From Marinifilum sp. D737 (GTDB lineage Bacteria > Bacteroidota > Bacteroidia > Bacteroidales > Marinifilaceae): a stretch of 64,000 nt of DNA. Under the pieces are notes generated by a model that was not told the origin of the DNA, made no database searches, and saw only the letters and a list, made by a program, of their open reading frames with translations. The first letter of the stretch is position 1; each line of letters opens with the position of its first letter. The translations under genes were made by a program, and so were the position numbers. Positions 7,431 to 15,421 of this stretch are shown here, piece after piece. The stretch lies in NCBI RefSeq assembly GCF_026672275.1, contig NZ_JANQCD010000028.1, forward strand, positions 1 to 64,000. Reading direction: 5' to 3'.

Positions 7431-7447
7431 CCCAAAATTAATCAAAC

Positions 7448-8806
7448 ATGTTAATACGATTTGTAACATCCAATTTTCTATCATTCGACTCCGAAGTAGA
7501 GTTCAATATGATAGCGGGCTCCTTAAAAACTCACAAACATCACGTTTATAACCTTGGAAAATTAGATATTCTTAAGGGAAGTGCACTATACGGAGCTAAT
7601 GGTGCAGGTAAGTCCAATTTGATTAGAGCCATTGATCTTTTTCAAGATTTGGTAATGAGTGGAATTGTTCCAAAAAACATTGAAGACAAGAAGTTCAAAC
7701 TTGAAAATGAAAATAATGATAAACCTATATTCTTTGAAATAGAATTTCAAGCTAAGAAAAAAATATTTTCTTATGGTATAAACATTAATAATAATTTAGT
7801 AACTGAGGAATATTTGTATGAATCAGGTATAAATAAAGAGGATAAGTTGATTTTTGAAAGAACTCTATCAAGAAGTAAAAAACCAACGATCAAAATGGCT
7901 CCGAAATATCTAAAAACACAAAAAGCAAAATTGCTAATTGAGCTTTTAGAAGACAACCTTTTAAAAAATAATGAACTATTATTAAGTAAACATGATAGTC
8001 TTAAAATTAAGGATATAACAGATGCCATAAATTGGATAAAAGATAAACTGTTAGTTATATATCCTCACAGTAAGTTCACTGGTTTGGTTCAAATGTTATC
8101 AACCTCTAATAGATTTAAAGGTTTTGCAAATGATTTGCTTGAAACCTTTGATACTGGAATTTCTGAATTAAGTACTGAAGATACTGATATTGACAAATAT
8201 TTTGGTGAGGATGACGAAAAATTAAAAAAAGAAATCATTTCAGATTTAGATGAAGATTCACACATTGTACTTCCATCTGATTCAGGAGCAGTTATTGTTA
8301 CAAAAGAAGATGAAAAATATCTTGTAAAGAAAGTTATTTCATACCATAAAAATTCTTTTGGGGAAAATGTCAAGTTTGATCTAGAAGAAGAATCAGATGG
8401 TACTCAAAGGTTATTAGATTTCATCCCTGCTTTTGATTTAATTTTAAAAAATAAAGTAACCGTTCTTATTGATGAAATTGACCACAGCTTGCATCCCGCG
8501 TTGCTAAAAACATTGATTCAAAAGATAATGGTCGACGAAAGAATGATTGGACAGATTATTTTTACCACTCACGAATCAAATTTACTTGATTTTAAAATAT
8601 TCAGGCAAGATGAAATTTGGTTTGTTGAAAAAGACAAACAGAGCGGATCTTCTTCATTATATTCCCTAAGTGATTTTAAACCTAGATATGATCTTGATAT
8701 AAGAAAAGGCTATTTAAAAGGCAGATTTGGAGCAATTCCATTTTTAGCCAACCTCATTGAATTAAATTGGAATGATGACTACGATGAGAAAGAAGAGAGG
8801 ATATAA
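7448..8806 (+). CDS. RloA/AbiLi-like AAA ATPase (defence)
   Basis: A 452-aa SMC/ABC-like AAA ATPase of the AAA_15/AAA_21 type found in defence systems. It starts with LIRFVTSNFLSF, the 'F-x-N-F-x-S-F' entry strand of OLD/RloA-like ATPases. Walker A is GANGAGKSN at residues 49-57, Walker B is TVLIDEIDHSLHP at about 337-349, and a switch histidine follows in TTHESNLL. The middle (about 110-290) is a divergent helical, charged insertion. The last 23 nt overlap the next gene, an RloB-like protein, so the two are translationally coupled. The pair matches RloA/RloB as found in restriction-modification loci and the lactococcal AbiL system, where the ATPase senses infection and the partner is the effector. 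The trigger and target here are unknown. Confidence 0.85.
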   Translation: MLIRFVTSNFLSFDSEVEFNMIAGSLKTHKHHVYNLGKLDILKGSALYGANGAGKSNLIRAIDLFQDLVMSGIVPKNIEDKKFKLENENNDKPIFFEIEFQAKKKIFSYGININNNLVTEEYLYESGINKEDKLIFERTLSRSKKPTIKMAPKYLKTQKAKLLIELLEDNLLKNNELLLSKHDSLKIKDITDAINWIKDKLLVIYPHSKFTGLVQMLSTSNRFKGFANDLLETFDTGISELSTEDTDIDKYFGEDDEKLKKEIISDLDEDSHIVLPSDSGAVIVTKEDEKYLVKKVISYHKNSFGENVKFDLEEESDGTQRLLDFIPAFDLILKNKVTVLIDEIDHSLHPALLKTLIQKIMVDERMIGQIIFTTHESNLLDFKIFRQDEIWFVEKDKQSGSSSLYSLSDFKPRYDLDIRKGYLKGRFGAIPFLANLIELNWNDDYDEKEERI

Positions 8807-9509
8807 AAGAGAACCAGAATTAGCTCTACTCCGCGATTATAAGTTATTTGCAATCGCATGTGAAGGAGGAAAAAGAGAGCCTGAATATTTTAAAACATTT
8901 AGATATATCTCACCTCGTGTTGCTGTAGATATTATTGAAGATATTGTAAGTGATTCTGAAATGACAGTTGTCCATGATAATAAGTCTGCTCCTAAGTGGG
9001 TTTTAGATAGAGCCGTTAAGTACATTGACAAAGAAGGATTATCAAAAGAAGATGAATTATGGTTTGTCATGGATAAAGACCGCTGGAGTGAAAGTCAACT
9101 TAGAGAAATAGCAATGTATTGCGAAGAATATCCTAACTGGCACATTGTAATAAGCAATCCTTGCTTTGAAGTTTGGCTTTATTTTCATAAGAATAAGGAA
9201 AAGCCAAACCCCACCATATCGTCTTGCAATAATTTCAAAAATGCTTTGTCGACTTTTACACCAGGAGGATATCATCCTCTTAAATATATACCAGATTTTA
9301 TGCAAGCGATTGATAATGCAAGAGAAAATGATACATCTGAAGAATTCTTTATTCCTAATTTAAAAGAAACTAAAGTATATGAACTGGGTCAAGTTTTAAT
9401 TGAATTTATTGGAGTAAGCGCTTTTAATATTTTTATTGAAAACAAATTACCTAAGATGATTGCTGCGGAATTGAAAAAATGGAAAACAAAACAAAAGAAA
9501 ACCCATTGA
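8784..9509 (+). CDS. RloB/AbiLii-like protein (defence effector candidate)
   Basis: The second gene of the two-gene module, about 241 aa from the ATG at 8784 (MRKKRGYKRE). Two further ATGs at 8772 and 8775 exist but add only three or four residues. It shows the RloB pattern: a Glu-centred motif IACEGGKREPEYF (Glu27) and a later FVMDKDRW (Asp97/Asp99), which together resemble the acidic metal-binding set of a TOPRIM-like nuclease fold. NPCFEVWLYFHK follows, also typical of RloB. The gene is followed 88 nt on by a strong terminator. It is likely the nuclease-type effector of the ATPase encoded upstream, by analogy to AbiLii; catalysis is inferred, not shown. Confidence 0.8.
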   Translation: MRKKRGYKREPELALLRDYKLFAIACEGGKREPEYFKTFRYISPRVAVDIIEDIVSDSEMTVVHDNKSAPKWVLDRAVKYIDKEGLSKEDELWFVMDKDRWSESQLREIAMYCEEYPNWHIVISNPCFEVWLYFHKNKEKPNPTISSCNNFKNALSTFTPGGYHPLKYIPDFMQAIDNARENDTSEEFFIPNLKETKVYELGQVLIEFIGVSAFNIFIENKLPKMIAAELKKWKTKQKKTH

Positions 9510-9596
9510 CAAAACATGCAAAACCAATAATTCAATTAAATCTGATTAACTGACATTTACATAAGACAAGCGCAGAATTGGAAAGCGAATTTATAT

Positions 9597-9642
9597 AAGA
9601 ACTCAAATAATTTATTGCATAAAATTATTTGAGTTCTTTTTT
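9597..9642 (+). terminator. Strong terminator after the defence operon
   Basis: A perfect 17-bp inverted repeat (9597-9613 with 9622-9638, 8-nt loop) ends in a T-tract to 9642. It closes the RloA/RloB transcription unit before the tRNA scar. Confidence 0.8.
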
Positions 9643-9770
9643 ATCAATGAGTGAGATGGTAAATTAGTATTTCGAATAAAAACAACAAACAAAACTTGCA
9701 AAAAGATTGCAAACCTAATCACACCCTTATTCATAACGTTTGATTTTCTGACACTTTGCAAATAAAAGAT

Positions 9771-9817
9771 TACGTCTGGGGGGCGTGGGGTCGGAAGTTC
9801 GAATCTTCTCGCCCCGA
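9771..9817 (+). other. 3' fragment of tRNA-Pro(GGG): attachment-site scar
   Basis: The sequence folds as the 3' part of a tRNA. The anticodon stem is 9771-9775 with 9783-9787, with loop CTGGGGG (anticodon GGG at 9778-9780). A 5-nt variable loop, T-stem 9793-9797 with 9805-9809, T-loop TTCGAAT, the 3' acceptor strand CGCCCCG (9810-9816) and a discriminator A follow. The 5' half is absent: the bases before 9771 contain no CGGGGCG acceptor strand or D-arm. Integration into a tRNA 3' end leaves exactly such a displaced copy, so this is probably attR of an element lying to the left, with the intact tRNA outside the window. Confidence 0.7.
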
Positions 9818-9826
9818 CTAGTAAAC

Positions 9827-9854
9827 AAAGAGCTTTCAAGAATGAGAGCTCTTT
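9827..9854 (+). terminator. Host tRNA terminator-like hairpin behind the scar
   Basis: AAAGAGCT (9827-9834) pairs with AGCTCTTT (9847-9854), 10 nt after the tRNA fragment. This looks like the original tRNA terminator and marks the host side of the junction. Confidence 0.5.
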
Positions 9855-9910
9855 CTCATTACTCTTAGTTTAAATATAATTTAAACCTTATTTGCTTAAA
9901 TTATCTTTTA

Positions 9911-9945
9911 AAACAAAAAAACTGCTCCTTTTATTGAAGCAGTTT
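9911..9945 (-). terminator. Leftward terminator after the broken gene
   Basis: AAACTGCT (9919-9926) pairs with AGCAGTTT (9938-9945). Read leftward, the stem is followed by a T-rich run (9918-9911). It once served the broken gene at 9953-10110. Confidence 0.6.
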
Positions 9946-9952
9946 AAAGCAA

Positions 9953-10110
9953 TTAATACATAAAACCACTTGCATCAAAGACACCATTTGGTATTGGTAC
10001 AAAGAGTTTTCCTCAGCCTCAACTGTTCCAAAGAAAGTGTAAATGTGCTTTGCTCCCGGATCCACTGAAAGTGTAACCTCTGCAGATTGACCAGAATGAC
10101 CACATGGAAG
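9953..10110 (-). pseudogene. Frameshifted C-terminal remnant of a gene
   Basis: Two overlapping leftward frames read as one protein tail. The upstream frame gives SAEVTLSVDPGAKHIYTFF then GTVEAE; a one-base shift near 10012 continues as GKLFVPIPNGVFDASGFMY and a TAA at 9953. A terminator follows directly. Upstream, stops appear within about 20 codons and no start is visible, so only a tail remains. The family is not recognised. It sits between the attachment scar and the first PUL gene, where decay after insertion or deletion is common. Confidence 0.5.
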
Positions 10111-10160
10111 AACTATTAGAAAGACACAATATTAAATCCACAAGCCAGATTCCAGGCTGT

Positions 10161-10194
10161 ATAAAAAAAGGGTTAGACCATATGCCTAACCCTT
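10161..10194 (-). terminator. Terminator of the mannan/glycoprotein PUL
   Basis: AAGGGTTAG (10168-10176) pairs perfectly with CTAACCCTT (10186-10194), and on the leftward strand seven Ts follow. It lies 66 nt after the stop of the last GH92 gene and ends the locus. Confidence 0.8.
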
Positions 10195-10259
10195 ATTATT
10201 TCATTTACACCCCTTGTGGGATAATGTCCTTATTGGAATAATCAACTAAATAATAGCAA

Positions 10260-13184
10260 CTAATTTGCCAAGTGTTTATAAAATTCCTTTGGGATTGTTT
10301 GACGAGCAATGCCAGGGCCTTCCCACTCAACCACCAAATCAATATGATCCGAACATTGATAGAAACCCATTTGTATTTGATGCAATCCCTTCTTCAATTG
10401 TAATTGTGCCTGTTGACCAAAAGTAACTGTTTTTCGTCCATCACTTTCAAACAGTTCCTCACCATTAATGCTCAACTTACATCCATCGTTCGACGACATA
10501 TAAAAAGTATACTCTCCCGATTTTGGGATGTCGATCAGGCCTTTAAAATCGAGTCCTATCCATTCTTTTCTCGAGCAAACATCCAAAGTGGGAACTGAAA
10601 CAACTCCTGTTTTCACAGGCTCATCCAATTCATAATCGTAAACAGAACGGTAAATTCCTTCGAAATAAGAGTATTGTAACCCTTTTTCGATCTTCTTTGC
10701 ATGATAGTTTCCCGAGTTTTGCTTTGTTAATCCTCGCTTTACCACAATTCCGGGTTCACAGCCTTCTTTGTAGGTTCTGAAACTCAAATTTGAACTTTTA
10801 CCGATTTTAAATGCTTTCTTAAATTGTTGACTTTGTTTATTAGGTTCTGATCCATCGAGGGTATAGTAGATTTCAGCTTCAGGATCATTACATCTTATAT
10901 CTACCAAAAATTTTTCAATAAACACATCTGATGATTCTGTCAGGTAAGCAATTGGTGCAGCCTTAAACTCAACATTCAAATCAATATTTGTGCCCCAAGC
11001 TTTATTCGGTGTATCCCCCATTTCCAATACCAAACTTCCTCCTTTTAGAATATCTGCATGTGATAAAGAACTTAAATTCAAATCTTTTCCATTCAGTATC
11101 GCTGATTGTATATATTTATTTTCATTACTGTTATGATTTGCAATAAGTGTAAAAGTTTTTCCATTGTCCAAATGGATTTTCACTTTAGAAAATATCGGTG
11201 AACCAATGGCATATACAGATTTACCCGGACAATCGGAATAAAAGCCCATTGCACTTAATACATACCATGCCGACATTTGACCACAATCTTCGTTTCCACA
11301 CAAGCCATCAGGTGTATCCTGGTATTGTGTAGCCATTATTTCACGAACCATTGCTTGCGTTTTCCAAGCAGCTTCTGCATAGTTGTATAAATATGCCATA
11401 TGATGACTTGGTTCATTTCCGTGAGCATACTGACCAATTAGACCACTTACATCCGTATCATCACCAAGTTCGTGCTCCATTTCAGTTGCAAATAATTTAT
11501 CAAGCCAATGTTCCAGCTCTTTTTTATCTCCCAACAAACTGATTACCCCTGGAATATCATGCGGAACAAACAGGCTATATTGAAAGGAGTTTCCTTCAGT
11601 ATAATTGTATCCAACTGCTGTAGGATCAAAATTGGGAACCCATTTGTGCCCATCGGTTTTCCCACGCATAAACCCAACTTCAGGATCATAAATGTTACGA
11701 TAGTTAGAGGCCCTGTTCATATAATAAGAATATCTGTCGGCCTTGCCTAAGGCTTTTGCCACTTGTGCTATACACCAGTCGTTATAGGCATATTCCAATG
11801 TTTTGGATACGGCCTGACTGCTTTTATTGGAAGGTACATATCCTAAGGTTCGATAGGCTTTTAAGCCTCTTTTATCGAGCATCGCAGTTCGCTCCATTTC
11901 GGTGAAAGCATCCTCCAAACTAAAATTTGTAATTCCTTTTGCATGTGCATCTGCAATTAACGAAACAGCATGATAACCAATCATACAACGAGTATCGTTC
12001 GAAGCCAACTCCCACATTGGATATTCTCCAAACTCCTTACTCTTTTGAACCAAACATTGTGCAAATTCACCAGATCTATCTGGCTCAATAATGGTTAACA
12101 ATGGATGTAATGCTCTAAAAGTATCCCACAAAGAGAAAACAGTATAGTTGGTAAAACCTTTGGCCGTATGCACTTTTCCGTCCATTCCTCTGTACTTTCC
12201 ATCTACGTCTTGCGAAATATTTGGGCTTAGTAAAGAGTGGTACAAAGCTGTGTAAAAAATGCGTTTTTCCTGCACACTTCCACCTTCAACCTCTATTTTG
12301 CCCAAGCTTTTTTTCCAAATCGCTTTCGCTGATTTTCTTGCCTTATCGAAGTTTACTTCTTCCGATTCTTTCTCCAGATTTTTAAGTGCACCCTCTGCAC
12401 TTACATTCGATAAAGCAACCTTCAGCTCAATAGCCTCTCCTTTTTCTACATCGAAAAATACCAAAGACTGCAATTGAGTTCCTTTGATTTGCTCAGCACT
12501 TTCCTTTTTTTGCTTTGCGTTAAACAATTCAACGCGTTGAAAAGCCTTGGAGAATTCGATAGCAAAAAACAGTTGCTGATCACCTGCCCAATATTTAGAT
12601 CTTCTTTTTCCAACAATTCGCTTTTCGCCTATGAGTTTTATTTCAGAATCAATAACAGGATCACGATGAATTAAATCGAGCAATATTTTTCCTTCTCCTT
12701 CCTCATCAAAAGTGTATTTATGGTATCCAACTCTGTTCCCTGCAGTCAACTCAACTTTTACCTTGTAATCATCCAAATAAACAGAATAATAGCCAGGTTC
12801 CGCACTCTCCGAGTCATGAGAAAAACGTGAACGGTAGCCTGCATCCGGATTTTTACTTGTTCCTGAATTCAAATTGACCTTACCTGTTATAGGTAATAAT
12901 AGAACATCTCCATAATCGGAAACCCCTGTTCCTGATAGGTGAGTGTGGCTAAATCCGATAATAGAAGAATCGGAATAATGATAACCACCGCAACCATCCC
13001 AAGATTCGTCGTTTCGAGTATCAGGGCTTAGTTGCACCATTCCAAATGGAACCTGTGCACCAGGATATGTGTGACCATGAGCACCTGTTCCGATAAAAGG
13101 ATCAACATACTGCGTATAATCCTTTTTTGTATCACACGAATACAAGATTATACTTAAGACTAAAATCGATATAAAATTTCTCAT
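10260..13184 (-). CDS. GH92 alpha-mannosidase with C-terminal PA14 domain (lipoprotein)
   Basis: A 974-aa exo-acting alpha-mannosidase of family GH92, a calcium-dependent family acting on mannans and N-glycans. It has a lipoprotein signal (lipobox LYSC), then the N-terminal GH92 start YVDPFIGTG.HGHTYPGA. The active-site region follows with GNEPSHH near residue 587 and CGNEDCGQMSAWY after it. Unlike the two GH92s upstream it has about 200 more residues: a chitobiase-C-like strand domain (about 755-835, YYTLDGSEPN) and a PA14-like domain (about 855-974, SGEYTFYMSSNDGCKLSING), which may bind glycans. It is the last gene of the PUL, 165 nt after the BSP-like gene and its hairpin. Linkage specificity (1,2, 1,3, 1,4 or 1,6) cannot be read from sequence. 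Confidence 0.93.
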   Translation of the reverse strand: MRNFISILVLSIILYSCDTKKDYTQYVDPFIGTGAHGHTYPGAQVPFGMVQLSPDTRNDESWDGCGGYHYSDSSIIGFSHTHLSGTGVSDYGDVLLLPITGKVNLNSGTSKNPDAGYRSRFSHDSESAEPGYYSVYLDDYKVKVELTAGNRVGYHKYTFDEEGEGKILLDLIHRDPVIDSEIKLIGEKRIVGKRRSKYWAGDQQLFFAIEFSKAFQRVELFNAKQKKESAEQIKGTQLQSLVFFDVEKGEAIELKVALSNVSAEGALKNLEKESEEVNFDKARKSAKAIWKKSLGKIEVEGGSVQEKRIFYTALYHSLLSPNISQDVDGKYRGMDGKVHTAKGFTNYTVFSLWDTFRALHPLLTIIEPDRSGEFAQCLVQKSKEFGEYPMWELASNDTRCMIGYHAVSLIADAHAKGITNFSLEDAFTEMERTAMLDKRGLKAYRTLGYVPSNKSSQAVSKTLEYAYNDWCIAQVAKALGKADRYSYYMNRASNYRNIYDPEVGFMRGKTDGHKWVPNFDPTAVGYNYTEGNSFQYSLFVPHDIPGVISLLGDKKELEHWLDKLFATEMEHELGDDTDVSGLIGQYAHGNEPSHHMAYLYNYAEAAWKTQAMVREIMATQYQDTPDGLCGNEDCGQMSAWYVLSAMGFYSDCPGKSVYAIGSPIFSKVKIHLDNGKTFTLIANHNSNENKYIQSAILNGKDLNLSSLSHADILKGGSLVLEMGDTPNKAWGTNIDLNVEFKAAPIAYLTESSDVFIEKFLVDIRCNDPEAEIYYTLDGSEPNKQSQQFKKAFKIGKSSNLSFRTYKEGCEPGIVVKRGLTKQNSGNYHAKKIEKGLQYSYFEGIYRSVYDYELDEPVKTGVVSVPTLDVCSRKEWIGLDFKGLIDIPKSGEYTFYMSSNDGCKLSINGEELFESDGRKTVTFGQQAQLQLKKGLHQIQMGFYQCSDHIDLVVEWEGPGIARQTIPKEFYKHLAN

Positions 13185-13285
13185 TATTGTGGTCCAAATT
13201 ATTAATTGTAACTAAATTTTATCAAGACACCTCTTAAAGTTAAATATATATCCCTAAACATTTTTTATTAAAGTATATATAAAGA

Positions 13286-13319
13286 AAGGTTCCAGCGCAA
13301 TATTACTGACTGGAACCTT
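13286..13319 (-). terminator. Hairpin between the BSP-like gene and the last GH92
   Basis: AAGGTTCCAG (13286-13295) pairs perfectly with CTGGAACCTT (13310-13319). The leftward strand continues with CTTTATATA, so it may end or attenuate transcription before the 974-aa GH92 gene. Confidence 0.55.
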
Positions 13320-13349
13320 AGGCTTGTTTAGTAGATCTTCTAATTCGAA

Positions 13350-15371
13350 TTATTCAGCAGTACCAAATAATTCCAATTCGCCAATCATTATTCTTTTGTT
13401 ATCGCCCTCTTCAATTTCGGCAGTCATTGAGATTCTATGGTAAGAGTAATACTCTGAATTGGTGAAAGTAAACTCTTTTCTTTCTTCGAAAGCTACTATT
13501 CCTGTTTCTGATACAGAGGTAATTTCAGACCAGTTTTCTCCATCATTCGAACCTTCTAATACAAAAGTATCAGGAGTAAATACATAATCAATGCCTAAAA
13601 TATTAGCAGTTGCTGTAATTGCTACTTTAGTAACATTGTGTTTAGCTTCTGTTGCGAAAGTAAACCAAGTATTGTCGTTCATATTAAAAAATGCAGTTCC
13701 TGCATCATTATCAAAAGCAAAGCTTGGTAATCCCCAATCGAAAAAGTCAAAACCTTCCTCTTGCCAGGTAGCTGTAGAATTATCAGTAATATCAACAGTT
13801 TCTGAAGAAGAACCAGAATTTCCACCTTCTTTGGTTCCCATTAGCTCTAATTCTGCTAACTGAAAAATTCCCCCTTGGTCGGTATTTTCAAAATCGAATT
13901 TATAATATTTGTACTCTTTGTTATTATTAAAAGCAAAAGCTTTGGTCTGATGTCTTTCTTCAAAAGAAACATCTTCTCTAATATCTAAAACATCCCAGTT
14001 TTCGCCATCGTTACTAGCCGAAAGAGTTACTTTTTTAGGATCTCTGCCTGGAGCATCATCAGCAGATGTTAAAGTATATGATGAAACAACAGAAGAAGTT
14101 TCGCTCTCCAAACGCACCCATGTATTATCAGTAAAAATCAAAAATTTAGAAGCAATGTTATTATCAATGATATTTCCTATTTCTTCACCTGAAGGAGAAT
14201 CAAACTCAGTATCTCTAATAGCTGTAAAACCTGTATCTGTAACATCAATTAGATCGGCTACAGGCTCCTGATTAGTATATTCAGGCTTCTCTCTAGCCTC
14301 TCTCATTTCTTTTAGATCTGCATCTATTTCAGAAATTTTCCCGGAAGCAATATCCGCCTGATACTCGTTCCACAATGCACTTACCGAAGCATCTGCTCCC
14401 AATACCGTTTTAATTGCTTCCTCCCACGACCATGGGTTGATATTTTTTGCAGTAGCATTAAACTTGTAAATGAACTTAGGATCTTTTGAATGCAACCAGT
14501 CAATAAAGAAAGCGGAAGTATTGTAACCATCATTCCAGTTTCCACCTGCTTTACGCTTGCTTACAGGAGTAAATCCTACAACATAGCGAACGTAATCAGC
14601 TAAACCTTCAATAAAACCATAAAAATCAGTTCCCGACTCATATCCTCCAGCTCCTTGAGGTTCATATTGATACCCATGAGTAATTTCATGAATTAATACT
14701 CCTTCGATTTCTCTAATCAATTCTTCATCGCTTAAACCTTGATTTTTCTTTTGAACCAAATAGCTTGAGCTAAAATCGATCTTGATATGTGGAGCAGATC
14801 CTCCTTTAGCCGAAATGGTTTCTGAATCTTTTACTGTATAGGTAATATTAGAAACCTGATTAACATCATTAGCTAACAAGAACAATTCGAAACATACTTT
14901 TAAACAAGCATGTTTAATAAAATCTTGCTCATTAGGTATTAACTCCTTATACAAAGCACCATTTTCGTTAATGGTTTGATTGGTAAAATGAATGGTTGGA
15001 AAAGCGAAACTATCCCATCCGGCATCATCTGTTACTGTAATAAAATCAACAACTTCCTTAATATTCTCACCATACTCATTACTAATTTTTAAGCTTGCCT
15101 TAAAAGCTCCTAATTCGGTATAGGTAACAATAGGATTTTCTTCGGTACTGGTAGCAGGAGAACCTCCCTCGAAAGTCCACTCGATATTTGTTGCATAAAC
15201 CGATGAGTTGGTAAACTGTACTGCATCTCCAGGAAATACAATTTGCTTATCGGATACAAACTTGGCTTCTACATTGGCCTCAACTTTATCAAGTTGAAAC
15301 GATTCTTCTTTATCGCAACTGCTTAAAATTGCTAGTAATGCAATAAAGAAAACACTTACTAATTTCCTCAT
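13350..15371 (-). CDS. Secreted BSP-family metallopeptidase-like lipoprotein, order PKD-BSP-F5/8C-F5/8C
   Basis: A 673-aa lipoprotein (lipobox LSSC). Domain order: PKD-like (about 25-120, VQFTNSS...YTELGAFKASLKI), 'basic secretory protein' domain (about 125-345), then two discoidin (F5/8 type C) domains (about 375-515 and 525-673, both ending in a (L/M)(G/I)(E/T)LE(L)xG-type strand). The BSP domain has the zincin motif HEITHGYQYEP followed by GFIEGLADYVR, so a zinc metallopeptidase is likely. The upstream neighbour has the same domains in another order. Between GH92 genes it probably trims mannosylated glycoproteins on the surface, with the discoidin domains binding glycan. Proteolysis by BSP proteins is predicted from fold more than proven. 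Confidence 0.8.
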   Translation of the reverse strand: MRKLVSVFFIALLAILSSCDKEESFQLDKVEANVEAKFVSDKQIVFPGDAVQFTNSSVYATNIEWTFEGGSPATSTEENPIVTYTELGAFKASLKISNEYGENIKEVVDFITVTDDAGWDSFAFPTIHFTNQTINENGALYKELIPNEQDFIKHACLKVCFELFLLANDVNQVSNITYTVKDSETISAKGGSAPHIKIDFSSSYLVQKKNQGLSDEELIREIEGVLIHEITHGYQYEPQGAGGYESGTDFYGFIEGLADYVRYVVGFTPVSKRKAGGNWNDGYNTSAFFIDWLHSKDPKFIYKFNATAKNINPWSWEEAIKTVLGADASVSALWNEYQADIASGKISEIDADLKEMREAREKPEYTNQEPVADLIDVTDTGFTAIRDTEFDSPSGEEIGNIIDNNIASKFLIFTDNTWVRLESETSSVVSSYTLTSADDAPGRDPKKVTLSASNDGENWDVLDIREDVSFEERHQTKAFAFNNNKEYKYYKFDFENTDQGGIFQLAELELMGTKEGGNSGSSSETVDITDNSTATWQEEGFDFFDWGLPSFAFDNDAGTAFFNMNDNTWFTFATEAKHNVTKVAITATANILGIDYVFTPDTFVLEGSNDGENWSEITSVSETGIVAFEERKEFTFTNSEYYSYHRISMTAEIEEGDNKRIMIGELELFGTAE

Positions 15372-15421
15372 AATTAAAATTGTTTAGGGTTATTTATTTT
15401 TGCAATCAAAATTGATTATTA

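Noticed and set aside
7293-7484. Leftward 63-codon frame overlapping the start of the RloA-like gene
   Set aside because: No domain, no start signal, and it overlaps the confident gene by 37 nt; likely chance.
9612-9839. Leftward 75-codon frame with ARRFELPTPRPPD
   Set aside because: It is the antisense of the tRNA-Pro fragment; this peptide is a known artefact of translating tRNA genes.
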